A stretch of DNA of 15,489 bases from an uncultured Collinsella sp. (GTDB lineage Bacteria > Actinomycetota > Coriobacteriia > Coriobacteriales > Coriobacteriaceae): assembly GCA_902479205.1 (NCBI GenBank), contig CABSNX010000020.1:1-15489 (forward strand). The letters are read 5' to 3'. Below are positions 7,011-13,768 of the stretch, one piece after another. Every line of letters starts with the position of its first letter. Position 1 is the first letter of the stretch. Below the pieces are notes generated by a model. It ran no database searches. It was not told the DNA's origin and worked only from the letters and a program-made list of their open reading frames with translations. A program made the position numbers and the translations under genes.

Positions 7011-7527
7011 CAATTTGATAGTGGAGTCCTCATTTGCGCGTCATATCGCGTAGCGCTGACGCGCTGGTTTCCACAATGACAGGAGGTAAAAGTCCTCCCG
7101 CATCGCCCGTTGGCAATCCCGTAGCGCTAGCTAGCAAATGACCTGCGTATGCTCCTCGATGGCGGCACGATCTTCGGCGGCGATGCCCGGCTCGCACACC
7201 ACGGCGTCCAGGCTGTCCAGACGGCAGAAGGTGTAGAAGTCGCGCTTGCCAATCTTGCTGGAATCGGCGATCAGATAGCGCGAGTCGGCCTTGCTAAAGG
7301 CGAGCTGCTGGATGCGGCCCTCTTCCATGTTAGACGTAGACACGTCGCCGTCCAAAATGCCGTTTGCGCCGATAAAGGCTGCGTCGATTCCCAGTGCGCG
7401 CAAGGTGTCCTCGGCCGTGGGGCCCACAAAGGCGGCAGTGCGGCGACGGTACACGCCGCCCACCAGGCACAGTTCGCAGTCTTCGCGCGCCTCGAGCAGG
7501 TTAAACACCGAAAGCGAATTGGTCACA
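6715..7527. repeat. Right copy of the large direct duplication
   Basis: Partner of about 1981-2774. The linker 7011-7130 contains a perfect 8-bp stem, GCGCGTCA with TGACGCGC (within about 7035-7065), and a GGAGG/CCTCC stem-loop (7081-7099). Both recur in degraded form in the left copy. Beyond 7527 only this copy continues into the rest of deoR. Confidence 0.85.
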
Positions 7528-7895
7528 ATGCGCAGGCGAAACGCCGGCAGCATCGAGGCCATCTGCTCAACCGTGGTGCCCGTGCCCAAAAAGATGGTCG
7601 AGCCTTCCTCGATAAGCTCCACAGAACGGCGCGCAATCTGCAACTTTTCCTCGGCATGTTTCGTGCGCTTCTCGCTGTGCGAATACTCATGGCGCAGCAT
7701 AGCGTGTGGACGGCTCTGCGCACTGCGGGCTCCGCCGTGCACGCGCTCGATCTCGCCCAGGCTCGCAAGCTCCTCAAGATCGCGGCGGATCGTCATATCC
7801 GAGACACCTAACGCATCCGAAATCTCCTTGACCGAGACCGTTCCCTGTTCCTCGAGCAGCTGACGAACCTTATCCTGTCGCTCCGCCTTAATCAC
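7131..7895 (-). CDS. DeoR-family transcriptional repressor (LacR-like)
   Basis: 254 residues. N-terminal DeoR helix-turn-helix (3-57: VKEISDALGVSDMTIRRDL, then the EIERVHGGARS wing end), followed by the ribose-isomerase-like sensor domain with IFLGTGTTV (102-109), VTNSLSV, GPTAEDTL and IGANGI. Such repressors sense phosphorylated sugars; lacR of low-GC Gram-positives belongs here and responds to tagatose 6-phosphate. With lacG on one side and galM divergent on the other, control of lactose/galactose genes is a reasonable inference. I start at GTG 7893-7895, preceded by GAGGA; an upstream GTG at 7922 lacks a ribosome site. Its last 397 bases are duplicated at 2378-2774. Confidence 0.88.
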   Translation of the reverse strand: MIKAERQDKVRQLLEEQGTVSVKEISDALGVSDMTIRRDLEELASLGEIERVHGGARSAQSRPHAMLRHEYSHSEKRTKHAEEKLQIARRSVELIEEGSTIFLGTGTTVEQMASMLPAFRLRIVTNSLSVFNLLEAREDCELCLVGGVYRRRTAAFVGPTAEDTLRALGIDAAFIGANGILDGDVSTSNMEEGRIQQLAFSKADSRYLIADSSKIGKRDFYTFCRLDSLDAVVCEPGIAAEDRAAIEEHTQVIC

Positions 7896-8101
7896 GATGA
7901 ATCCTCGCCGTTCTTTGCGCACATATCATTCAAACAGTAACGAACAAATTGTATCAGACTCGTGCGCGTCAAAAATGAACGCCCGCACAGCTCCAATCAT
8001 CACTTTTTTGTGAAAAATACCCCCTGCTTTAGTGGGGTGTAGTGATAATCTCACCTGTTCGCGCTACAGTTTGTCGGAAATACCTCGATGTTAGGAACCA
8101 A
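7896..8101. promoter_or_regulatory. Divergent deoR/galM control region
   Basis: 206 bases between the two start codons. On the minus strand TACAAT (7948-7953) is a possible deoR -10 box. On the plus strand GATAAT (8044-8049) could serve galM, with no convincing -35. A small hairpin ACCCC (8019-8023) / GGGGT (8034-8038) precedes it. Binding by the DeoR protein here is likely but no operator stands out. Confidence 0.4.
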
Positions 8102-9154
8102 ATGATCACTTCCGAGCTTTTCGGCACCGCGCCGTGCGGTACCCCCGTTCATCGTTACACCCTCAACGGGCCCGAGATCTGCGTTCGCATTATGGACTAT
8201 GGCGCCACCGTGCTGGGTATCGATGTGCCCGACATTCCCGGCAACGTGCGCGATGTGGTGCTGGGCTTCGATAAGCTCGAGGATTACTTTGACAACCCCG
8301 CCTGCTTTGGCGCGACCATCGGCCCCGTGGCAAACCGCACCGCGGGCGCCACGATCACCATCGACGGCACGGACTGGCATATGCCGGCCAACGAAGGCGT
8401 CAACAACCTGCACAGCGATCTTGAGCATGGTCTGCACAAGCGCGTATGGGACGTTGAGCTCGACGAGACTCACAACGCCGTGCGCATGACCACCTCGCTT
8501 AAGGATGGCGAGCTGGGCCTGCCCGGCAACCGAATCTTTACGGCTGTGTTTACCGTTACGCGCACCGGCGTCTTCCGCATCGAGTATGGTTGCGAGAGCG
8601 ACCGCGCCACCTACGTGTCCATGACCAACCACACGTACTTTAACCTTGCCGGCCATAACGCCGGCATGGACTGTGAGCACTTCTTTATCGCCAACGCTGC
8701 CCACTACTTGCCCATTAACGAGCAGAACATCCCCACCGGCGAAATCGCTCCGGTCGAGGGAACACCGTTTGACTTTCGCGAGCTGCGCCCCGTCGCACCC
8801 GGCATGGAGGCCGACGACCCACAGATCAAGCAGGCCCGTGGCTATGATCACTGCCTGTGCATCGATGGCTATCAGTACGGCCGCAACCTGCGCCGCGCGA
8901 TGCACGTCGAGGAGATGTGGACCGGCCGCGAGCTGGACTACTACACCACTGCCCCGGGCGTGCAGCTCTACACCGGCAACTGGCTGGGCGACGAGCACGC
9001 CAAGGACGATGCCAACTATGGTTGGGGCGCCGGCTTTGCCCTCGAGGCCGAGATGTACCCCGACACGCCGCACCAGCCGCTGTTCCCGCAGGGCATTGTG
9101 GGCCCGGGTCACCCCTACAGCAATGTGATCGAGTACCACTTTATGAGGCACTAA
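8102..9154 (+). CDS. galM: Aldose 1-epimerase (galactose mutarotase)
   Basis: Interconverts the alpha and beta anomers of galactose or glucose in the cytoplasm. 350 residues, normal for GalM. Family marks: GPVANR (75-80), NNLHSD with His104, SMTNHTYFNL with catalytic His177, YDH (248-250), LYTGNWL, and the C-terminal FALEAEMYPDTP containing the probable catalytic base Glu315, then FPQGIVGPGHPY. The start is ATG 8102 with AGGA five bases ahead; an upstream in-frame ATG (8042) would add 20 residues unlike the family. Divergent from deoR and ended by a hairpin; the context is lactose/galactose use. A second, more distant epimerase-fold protein is at 12071-12952. Confidence 0.93.
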   Translation: MITSELFGTAPCGTPVHRYTLNGPEICVRIMDYGATVLGIDVPDIPGNVRDVVLGFDKLEDYFDNPACFGATIGPVANRTAGATITIDGTDWHMPANEGVNNLHSDLEHGLHKRVWDVELDETHNAVRMTTSLKDGELGLPGNRIFTAVFTVTRTGVFRIEYGCESDRATYVSMTNHTYFNLAGHNAGMDCEHFFIANAAHYLPINEQNIPTGEIAPVEGTPFDFRELRPVAPGMEADDPQIKQARGYDHCLCIDGYQYGRNLRRAMHVEEMWTGRELDYYTTAPGVQLYTGNWLGDEHAKDDANYGWGAGFALEAEMYPDTPHQPLFPQGIVGPGHPYSNVIEYHFMRH

Positions 9155-9177
9155 ACCCACAACGCGACATATCACAC

Positions 9178-9215
9178 AGCAGCGCCCGCCGGCACCACCG
9201 CCGACGGGCGCTGCT
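9178..9215 (+). terminator. Terminator-like hairpin after galM
   Basis: A 16-bp stem with one mismatched position (AGCAGCGCCCGCCGGC, 9178-9193, with 9200-9215) and a 6-base loop. It is very stable but followed by TCATGCC rather than a T-run, so it may be Rho-assisted or mainly a 3'-end protector. Confidence 0.6.
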
Positions 9216-9261
9216 TCATGCCTAAATCCTTCTTTTCGATGCCACCGAATTGGTGACATAA

Positions 9262-9415
9262 CAAAACTATGCCGAATTACTACGATGAACCCACTATGTC
9301 CGACCACGCGCTGGTTTATAAAAAATTAGCAACTCGTCTACCTGCGGTTTTATTCTCTGCAAATTTGGCATGCTCGGCGATAAGCAATTCATCGTAGTAA
9401 ACCGGCATAGTTTTG
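9262..9415. repeat. Small palindromic element with 28-base terminal inverted repeats
   Basis: 9262-9289 and 9388-9415 are inverted copies with 26 of 28 matches (shared cores AAAACTATGCCG and TTACTACGATGAA), enclosing 98 bases. Each strand opens a short reading frame at the same ATG inside the repeat: MPNYYDEPTMSDHALVY on plus and MPVYYDELLIAEHAKF on minus (the latter stops after 30 codons). The similarity of the two peptides goes past the near-identical DNA. No transposase is visible. It could be a MITE-like repeat or a degenerate double copy of a gene start. Confidence 0.65.
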
Positions 9416-9448
9416 GCGGACAGCGCCACACAGATTCCCTACGAAGGC

Positions 9449-9483
9449 AAAATGATCCGTTTTCCTCCGTCCCCAAGGGATCA
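9449..9483 (-). terminator. Weak terminator-like hairpin overlapping the PTS IIB stop codon
   Basis: On the minus strand TGATCC (9483-9478, beginning with the stop codon) pairs with GGATCA (9458-9453) and is followed by TTTTG. The stem is only 6 bp with a 19-base loop, so termination would be weak. Confidence 0.35.
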
Positions 9484-9963
9484 GTTGAACAGATTGCCGA
9501 TGGGGTCGGGGGCGGAACTGGGGAGATAGCGGATTTCTAGTTCTATGCCGAGCTTTTGCAGCTCTCTGAGAACAGCGACGTCTGTGTCGTCTACGGCAAC
9601 TGCGGGCGTTGCGGGACGCTTGCCCTCCCCTGCCTGCATATGACCAATGCTGATCTTGGTGATCGGCACACCGCCCTTAACCAGCGCGAGCGCATCGGAG
9701 GGTGAGGCCACCATGATCAGAATCAATTGGCGAGGCGTTGCGGTATGAATGACGTCGATGGTCCTTTGCACCGAGAAAAACCGCGTCCAAACGCCTTCTG
9801 GCGCCGCCACCCTCATGGGTGCCCATTGGCGCGAATCTGCCGCGATCTCATCGTTGACGATTAGGACAAGGTTGGAACCCACGGCTTCGTTCCACAGCTC
9901 AACGTCTTGTCCGTAAATGAAACGGTCGTCGATGCGTGCGAGAAGAATCTTGGGTTGAGTCAT
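9481..9963 (-). CDS. Orphan PTS mannose/fructose/sorbose-family IIB protein, phospho-His replaced by Tyr
   Basis: 160 residues, cytoplasmic. The fold signature is clear: ILLARIDDRFIYGQD at the N terminus, then LVLIVNDEIAADSR, PEGVWTRFFSV, LVKGGVPITKISIGHMQ, EGKRPATPAVAVDDTDVAVLRELQKLGIE. In this family the motif reads RIDxRxxHGQV and its His takes phosphate from IIA. Here residue 17 is Tyr (codon TAC), so normal phosphotransfer should fail. No IIA, IIC or IID genes lie nearby. It may be a regulatory relative, a non-phosphorylated partner, or decaying. Start at ATG 9961-9963 (preceded by GGGGC, a weak ribosome site); an upstream codon at 10014 would add 17 residues unlike the family. Confidence 0.85.
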   Translation of the reverse strand: MTQPKILLARIDDRFIYGQDVELWNEAVGSNLVLIVNDEIAADSRQWAPMRVAAPEGVWTRFFSVQRTIDVIHTATPRQLILIMVASPSDALALVKGGVPITKISIGHMQAGEGKRPATPAVAVDDTDVAVLRELQKLGIELEIRYLPSSAPDPIGNLFN

Positions 9964-10052
9964 CGCTGCCCCATTCTGTTTGAGACCCGTAAGAGCAAGA
10001 CATCGCGTCTCCAATATTAGTGCATTTAAAGTGAGAAAAGCCGTCAGAACAC

Positions 10053-10081
10053 TTGCGCGGATTTGCGATGTCCCGTATCAT
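10053..10081 (+). promoter_or_regulatory. Candidate promoter for tRNA-Thr
   Basis: TTGCGC (10053-10058) and TATCAT (10076-10081) with a 17-base spacer, 39 bases before the tRNA. The rest of 9964-10120 shows nothing else I can name. Confidence 0.5.
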
Positions 10082-10120
10082 AGACAGCCGTTGACGCCTC
10101 AGTTGCGCCATCACATGGCC

Positions 10121-10196
10121 GCCAGCGTAGCTCAGTTGGTAGAGCACCGCTCTCGTAAAGCGGGGGTCACCGGTTCGAGCCCGGTCGCTGGCTCCA
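10121..10196 (+). tRNA. tRNA-Thr (anticodon CGT)
   Basis: 76 bases with encoded CCA. The acceptor stem GCCAGCG (10121-10127) pairs with CGCTGGC (10186-10192); D arm GCTC..GAGC; anticodon stem CCGCT/AGCGG around loop CTCGTAA (anticodon CGT at 10154-10156, reading ACG); T arm ACCGG-TTCGAGC-CCGGT; discriminator T. Transcribed alone, divergent from the PTS IIB gene. Confidence 0.96.
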
Positions 10197-10208
10197 TTGC
10201 ACAAGATA

Positions 10209-10230
10209 GCCGCCTTCGGGCGGCTTTTTT
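10209..10230 (+). terminator. Terminator after tRNA-Thr
   Basis: GCCGCC, TTCG tetraloop, GGCGGC and six T: a compact Rho-independent terminator 13 bases past the tRNA. Confidence 0.93.
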
Positions 10231-10295
10231 GTTGCTGATTTCGGGCGCGCTTCCGCCAATCCAAGCACAACGCCGCCGGAAACTCTCCTACTCAA

Positions 10296-10344
10296 CAAAA
10301 GCCCCGCCAACCGCAATCCCCAAAGGAACCGCGTTCAGCGGGGC
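10296..10344 (-). terminator. Probable terminator of the lacX-lacC-yhcH unit
   Basis: On the minus strand GCCCCGC (10344-10338) pairs with GCGGGGC (10307-10301), followed by TTTTG. The enclosed 30 bases contain further GCGGTT-type self-complementarity. It lies 61 bases beyond the yhcH-family stop codon. Confidence 0.5.
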
Positions 10345-10404
10345 CCAAGCGAGCTCCCCCAAGGGATAACGCTCGCAACACGAACAGCTCAGCCGAGCAG
10401 CGCG

Positions 10405-10878
10405 CTACTCCTCCCAGTAAGCATCTGCAAGCAGCTTAAAGCAAATCTTCTTGACCGGCTGCGCGCCATCGCCCTGGAACTCGAGCGTGGGCATGTGAGG
10501 CTCGCCGGCAACAAACAGCGCAAACTTGTCGTCAGCAAGATCGCCGGCGATCGAGGCGTCGGAATCGACCAGATCGTAGTCGTCCTTCTCGTCAAACTCC
10601 TGAACCAGCGTCAGGCTGCCCGTGGCAACCTTAAAGGCCTCGCGACCCTCGACGTCGATCTGCAGGTCGTGATAGCGCTGATGCGTCTCATAGTGAGCCT
10701 CGGCTTCGGGACGCGTCGTGGGAGCCATGACGTTCGCAAAGACCTTGTCGCCCAGAATCGGATGGCTGCCGACCTCGAGCTTCGCCGGATCGTTCTCCTC
10801 GAGCCAGTCGATCAGCACGTCGAGGCCCTTGAGCATTCCACGGTACTCCTCGATATCGCCCAATGCACCGTAAATCAT
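10405..10878 (-). CDS. YhcH/YjgK/YiaL (EbgC, DUF386) family protein
   Basis: 157 residues, the normal size for this single-domain cupin-like family. The recognisable parts are the metal-site region HYETHQRYHDLQIDVEGRE (about 62-80), the downstream GEPHMPTL motif and the C-terminal VKKICFKL. Members include EbgC, YhcH of sialic acid clusters and YiaL; they are thought to bind a metal and act on sugar anomers or epimers, but few are proven. Start ATG 10878 with AGGGGAT upstream. A nagA 3' remnant sits just before it, so its older partner was probably amino-sugar catabolism. It is now downstream of lacC with a 197-base gap and may be co-transcribed with it. Confidence 0.85.
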   Translation of the reverse strand: MIYGALGDIEEYRGMLKGLDVLIDWLEENDPAKLEVGSHPILGDKVFANVMAPTTRPEAEAHYETHQRYHDLQIDVEGREAFKVATGSLTLVQEFDEKDDYDLVDSDASIAGDLADDKFALFVAGEPHMPTLEFQGDGAQPVKKICFKLLADAYWEE

Positions 10879-10910
10879 CTAAATCCCCTCTCGGATCGTT
10901 TCTTTGGCGG

Positions 10911-11042
10911 CTACTCGGCAAACGCATTACCGACGCTGTTGCCACCCACATGCGTCTCGACCAGGGTAAGGTCGGGATTGAACACGACAGTGTCGGCGTC
11001 GCGCCCCGGCATAATGCTACTGCACTTGTCGTCGACATGAGC
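10911..11042 (-). pseudogene. 3' remnant of a nagA-like N-acetylhexosamine-6-phosphate deacetylase gene
   Basis: Reading the minus strand just before the YhcH-family gene gives AHVDDKCSSIMPGRDADTVV... and ends ..VGGNSVGNAFAE-stop at 10911-10913. About 43 residues align end to end with the C terminus of the intact deacetylase at 13769-14938, with 33 identical by my count. Upstream of 11042 the similarity fades and the lacC stop codon follows at 11076-11078. Only the last tenth of the gene survives, with no start or active site. Ten differences over so short a stretch point to a separate paralog rather than a recent copy of the neighbouring gene. Confidence 0.85.
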
Positions 11043-11075
11043 TGGCAACCGATGCCGGGGCCGCAGCACAAGCTC

Positions 11076-12011
11076 CTACAGCTCGGTCACGACAACGCCG
11101 TTGTAAACCTCGTCCCAACGATCCATAACCAAGTGGCCAGTCATGGGATCCATGGCATTGAGCTTGCCGCAGGTGTTGGCGGTACGCAGCACCGTCTCGT
11201 CGTCGGCTCCGGCAGCAATCGCATGTGCGAAGCCGGCAATGGTCGAATCGCCAGAGCCCGTAGCGTTAACGGCGGGGATATCGGGGGTCTTGGCGCGGAA
11301 CGCACGGCCGTTATGGAAACCAACGGAGCCGGCAGCGCCCATGGATACGACGACCCAGGGGATATCGGAGAAGCGGGCGTCAGAGGCGAGCGCGGAACGG
11401 AGCTCGTCCACATCGTCGGTGGTAAAGCTCGTGCCCAGAAGGCCGTTAATTTCGGTCAGGTTAGGCTTAACCAGCTCAGGCTTGACCTCGGACTTGAGCG
11501 CAGCCTCGAGCGAGGCGCCCGAGGTATCGAGCAGCACCTTGGCGCCGGCGTTCTCTGCAATGCCCGTGATCTTGGCGTAGTAGTCCGCCTCGACGCCGCG
11601 GGGCAGCGAACCCGAGATGGTAACGACATCGGCCTTGCTCGCAAGCTCGGCGAACTTGGCGGTAAAGGCATCGAGCTCCTCGGGGGCAATCGTCGGGCCG
11701 CTCTCGAGCAGCTCGGTCTGGTTGCCGGCGTGGAGGATGTTGAGACAAATGCGAGTCTCGCCCTTGATGGGCACAAAATCATTCTTAATGCCGTTAGCAT
11801 CCATGAGCTCGGCCATATAGGCGCCCATATGACCACCAAGCAAGCCGGTTGCCACGACATCGTCGCCCAGCTGGCCCAGGACGCGGGCCACGTTGAGGCC
11901 CTTACCGCCGGCGGTCTTTTCGGGCGTCACGCGGTTGACGTCGTCGATAATGAGCTCATCGAGCTGATAGCGCGTATCGACGGACGGGTTCATCGTAACG
12001 GTGAGGATCAT
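11076..12011 (-). CDS. lacC: Tagatose-6-phosphate kinase (PfkB family)
   Basis: 311 residues. Phosphorylates tagatose 6-phosphate to tagatose 1,6-bisphosphate with ATP, in the galactose-6-phosphate branch that follows LacG. Family marks: start MILTVTMNPSVD, signature TAGGKGLNVARVL (33-45), KGETR (83-87), SGSLPRG (133-139), and the C-terminal ATP/catalytic loop NATGSGDST with catalytic Asp255, followed by TANTCGKLNA and TGHL. The overall match to LacC as I remember it is good. 1-Phosphofructokinase is the main alternative in this family, but the context and the TGxL ending favour LacC. Start ATG 12009-12011 preceded by AAGGAG. Follows the epimerase gene by 59 bases. Confidence 0.85.
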   Translation of the reverse strand: MILTVTMNPSVDTRYQLDELIIDDVNRVTPEKTAGGKGLNVARVLGQLGDDVVATGLLGGHMGAYMAELMDANGIKNDFVPIKGETRICLNILHAGNQTELLESGPTIAPEELDAFTAKFAELASKADVVTISGSLPRGVEADYYAKITGIAENAGAKVLLDTSGASLEAALKSEVKPELVKPNLTEINGLLGTSFTTDDVDELRSALASDARFSDIPWVVVSMGAAGSVGFHNGRAFRAKTPDIPAVNATGSGDSTIAGFAHAIAAGADDETVLRTANTCGKLNAMDPMTGHLVMDRWDEVYNGVVVTEL

Positions 12012-12070
12012 TTCTAGCTCCTTATCTCGCAGGCTCCTTATGCCTTGCAAAACGAATTGGCTACATGCGA

Positions 12071-12952
12071 CTACAGAATCTCGATTGTGAACGAGCGCAC
12101 GATGGTTTCTTTGGGCTTGGCGATAAGGCAGCCGCGCTTGTGCTCAAGCACGTCGTCCTCATCGGAGCAGGTCGAAAGACCGCCCCAGGGCTCAACTGCC
12201 ACAAAATCACCCTCGGGCTTGCTCCACACAATGAGGTACGGGAAGCCCTCAAAGCTCAGGCGAACACCCTTGTCCTCGCCCTTTTTGGAAAGCGTGACCT
12301 GACGGCTCTCGAGCACGTCAAAGATGGTCTCCGCAAAATCGAAGAGCTCATGTGACAGAGGCAGCGTCTTTCCCACCATGGGGTTCTTGGAGCGGTTGGT
12401 CACGTCAATCAAGCCAGTCGAGGGGACGGCAGTGCAAAGCTCAGCAGCCTCGTCTTTCTCAAAACGCAACTCGTAGTCCGTATAGGCCTCGCCCTCATCG
12501 AGCGGGCACCTAAAGCCGGGGTGTCCACCGATAAAGAAAGGCATGTCCTCGGTGCCCTCGTTGGTAACCTCATAGGAGACGCGCACGGCGGCGTCCTCGA
12601 GCGTATAGCGGGCGACAAGCTTAAACGGATACGGATAATCGCTCAGCAGCGCGGCGTTATCCTCCGAAGCCAGGCACATCGCTAGCTCGTTCTCGCTCTG
12701 GCTCAGCAGCTTCCACTCCTGTTTGCGCGCAAACCCATGGCGGGCGAGCTTCACATGATGTCCGGCAAACGTCATGGCGCTGTTATCGCGCAAACCTCCG
12801 CAAATCGGGAAGCAAATCGGTGCCTGGCCGGACCACACGGCGGGATCGCCCTGCCACAAGTACTCGCGACCTCCAGCCTCAATCGAGGTAAACGAACCAC
12901 CGGCCGTGGAGACCTTGATAGAAATCGAATCGTTGGAGAGAGCGTATTCCAT
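12071..12952 (-). CDS. Aldose 1-epimerase-family protein (LacX type)
   Basis: 293 residues, galactose-mutarotase fold but of the LacX/YeaD-like branch: MEYALSNDSISIKVS, SIEAGGREYLWQGDPAVW, APICFPICGG, HGFARKQEW, IGGHPGFRCPL, and the C-terminal IVWSKPEGDFVAVEPWGG holding the probable catalytic Glu. LacX closes the Lactococcus lac operon and is thought to act on anomers of galactose, glucose or their phosphates; its exact substrate is not settled. Start ATG 12950-12952 with AAAGGA close upstream; a much longer open frame reaching 13087 lacks support. It is the first gene of the lacX-lacC unit and divergent from the flavodoxin (156 bases between starts, no clear promoter boxes). Confidence 0.83.
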   Translation of the reverse strand: MEYALSNDSISIKVSTAGGSFTSIEAGGREYLWQGDPAVWSGQAPICFPICGGLRDNSAMTFAGHHVKLARHGFARKQEWKLLSQSENELAMCLASEDNAALLSDYPYPFKLVARYTLEDAAVRVSYEVTNEGTEDMPFFIGGHPGFRCPLDEGEAYTDYELRFEKDEAAELCTAVPSTGLIDVTNRSKNPMVGKTLPLSHELFDFAETIFDVLESRQVTLSKKGEDKGVRLSFEGFPYLIVWSKPEGDFVAVEPWGGLSTCSDEDDVLEHKRGCLIAKPKETIVRSFTIEIL

Positions 12953-13108
12953 TGTCCATCCTTTCGAACAACTGCTTTTTGCTCGCAAGAACCCGTCTCG
13001 GCCCTGACCAAAGGACAAACCCGCACGTTCATCGATGCGTCCGGTTTCCCAGCCATGCAACGGGGTACCATACAGACATTGATGCAATTACAGCTGAAAG
13101 GCCTTCTT

Positions 13109-13693
13109 ATGCGAACCATCATCCTTTATGCCTCACACCACCACGGCAATACGAAAAAGCTCGTGGACGCCATCGTCGAGGCGCACCCCGAAATCGATAC
13201 TCTCGACGTGAAGTCACTCGGGAAAAACGAGTACCCCGACCTGCACGAATATCATCTGATCGGCGTCGCCACGGGCATCTATTACTCCGAGATCGACAAA
13301 GATATGGCACGCGTGCTCACTAACGTGCTGCAGCCGCAGGACAAGGTGTTTGGCCTTATGACCTATGGCGGCAAAAACAAGTGGTACGGCAAGGATATCG
13401 ATGGCATCTGCCGCATGAGGCAGGCCATCTTTATGGGTGTCTACGGTTGCCCCGGCTTTGATACGTGGGGGCCGTTCAAACTCACCGGCGGTGTCCAAAA
13501 GGGGCACCCGACCGCTGAAGAAATTAAGGGCGCCGTCGACTTCTTCGACAAGATCGAAGACGAGTACGGCGACATCATCGTCGAAGAGTATGCCAAGCGC
13601 GAGAAGCGCCTAGCCTACGAGAAGGAGCATCCTGCAGGAGGCCTGGTGGCCGGCGTCAAGCGCACGGCAAAGAAGATCGCTAACAAGCTGTAA
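13109..13693 (+). CDS. Flavodoxin-family protein
   Basis: 194 residues, soluble. The opening MRTIILYASHHHGNTKKLV carries the FMN phosphate-binding loop (SHHHGNT, 9-15). It is followed by the alternating beta/alpha pattern of a flavodoxin fold: HLIGVATGIYYSEIDKDM, VFGLMTYGG, and a late segment FMGVYGCPGFDTWGPFK. A charged tail (about 150-194, rich in Lys and Glu) extends beyond the core. Likely a redox protein or flavoreductase; partner unknown. The open frame extends back to 12737, but that overlaps the epimerase; the ATG at 13109 follows GAAAGG and matches the fold start. It stands alone between minus-strand sugar genes and may have no link to them. Confidence 0.83.
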   Translation: MRTIILYASHHHGNTKKLVDAIVEAHPEIDTLDVKSLGKNEYPDLHEYHLIGVATGIYYSEIDKDMARVLTNVLQPQDKVFGLMTYGGKNKWYGKDIDGICRMRQAIFMGVYGCPGFDTWGPFKLTGGVQKGHPTAEEIKGAVDFFDKIEDEYGDIIVEEYAKREKRLAYEKEHPAGGLVAGVKRTAKKIANKL

Positions 13694-13724
13694 CTGTAAA
13701 GGTGCTTTTGAGCGTTTAACCCAT

Positions 13725-13762
13725 ACGGCGGGTCCGAGCAGATTCGGGCCCGCCGTCTTTTT
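13725..13762 (+). terminator. Terminator after the flavodoxin gene
   Basis: ACGGCGGG (13725-13732) pairs with CCCGCCGT (13749-13756), extended inward through a G-T pair and CCGA/TCGG; 6-base loop; C then five T. On the minus strand the same hairpin lies just past the nagA stop and may serve it too, without a T-run. Confidence 0.85.
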
Positions 13763-13768
13763 CTATCG

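Noticed and set aside
8051..9307. A 418-codon minus-strand open frame opposite galM
   Set aside because: Antisense shadow of a GC-rich gene; Val/Gly/His-rich low-information peptide, and the plus strand is a clear GalM.
10121..10404. Integration site of a mobile element at the tRNA-Thr gene
   Set aside because: No integrase and no repeated tRNA 3' end is found downstream; a normal terminator follows.
10688..11071. A 127-codon minus-strand open frame across the nagA remnant and the start of the YhcH-family gene
   Set aside because: It is in another frame from both the remnant and the YhcH-family gene and has no recognisable content.
10863..12017. A 384-codon plus-strand open frame opposite lacC
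   Set aside because: Shadow of lacC and of the nagA remnant; no motifs, while the minus strand encodes a well-conserved kinase.
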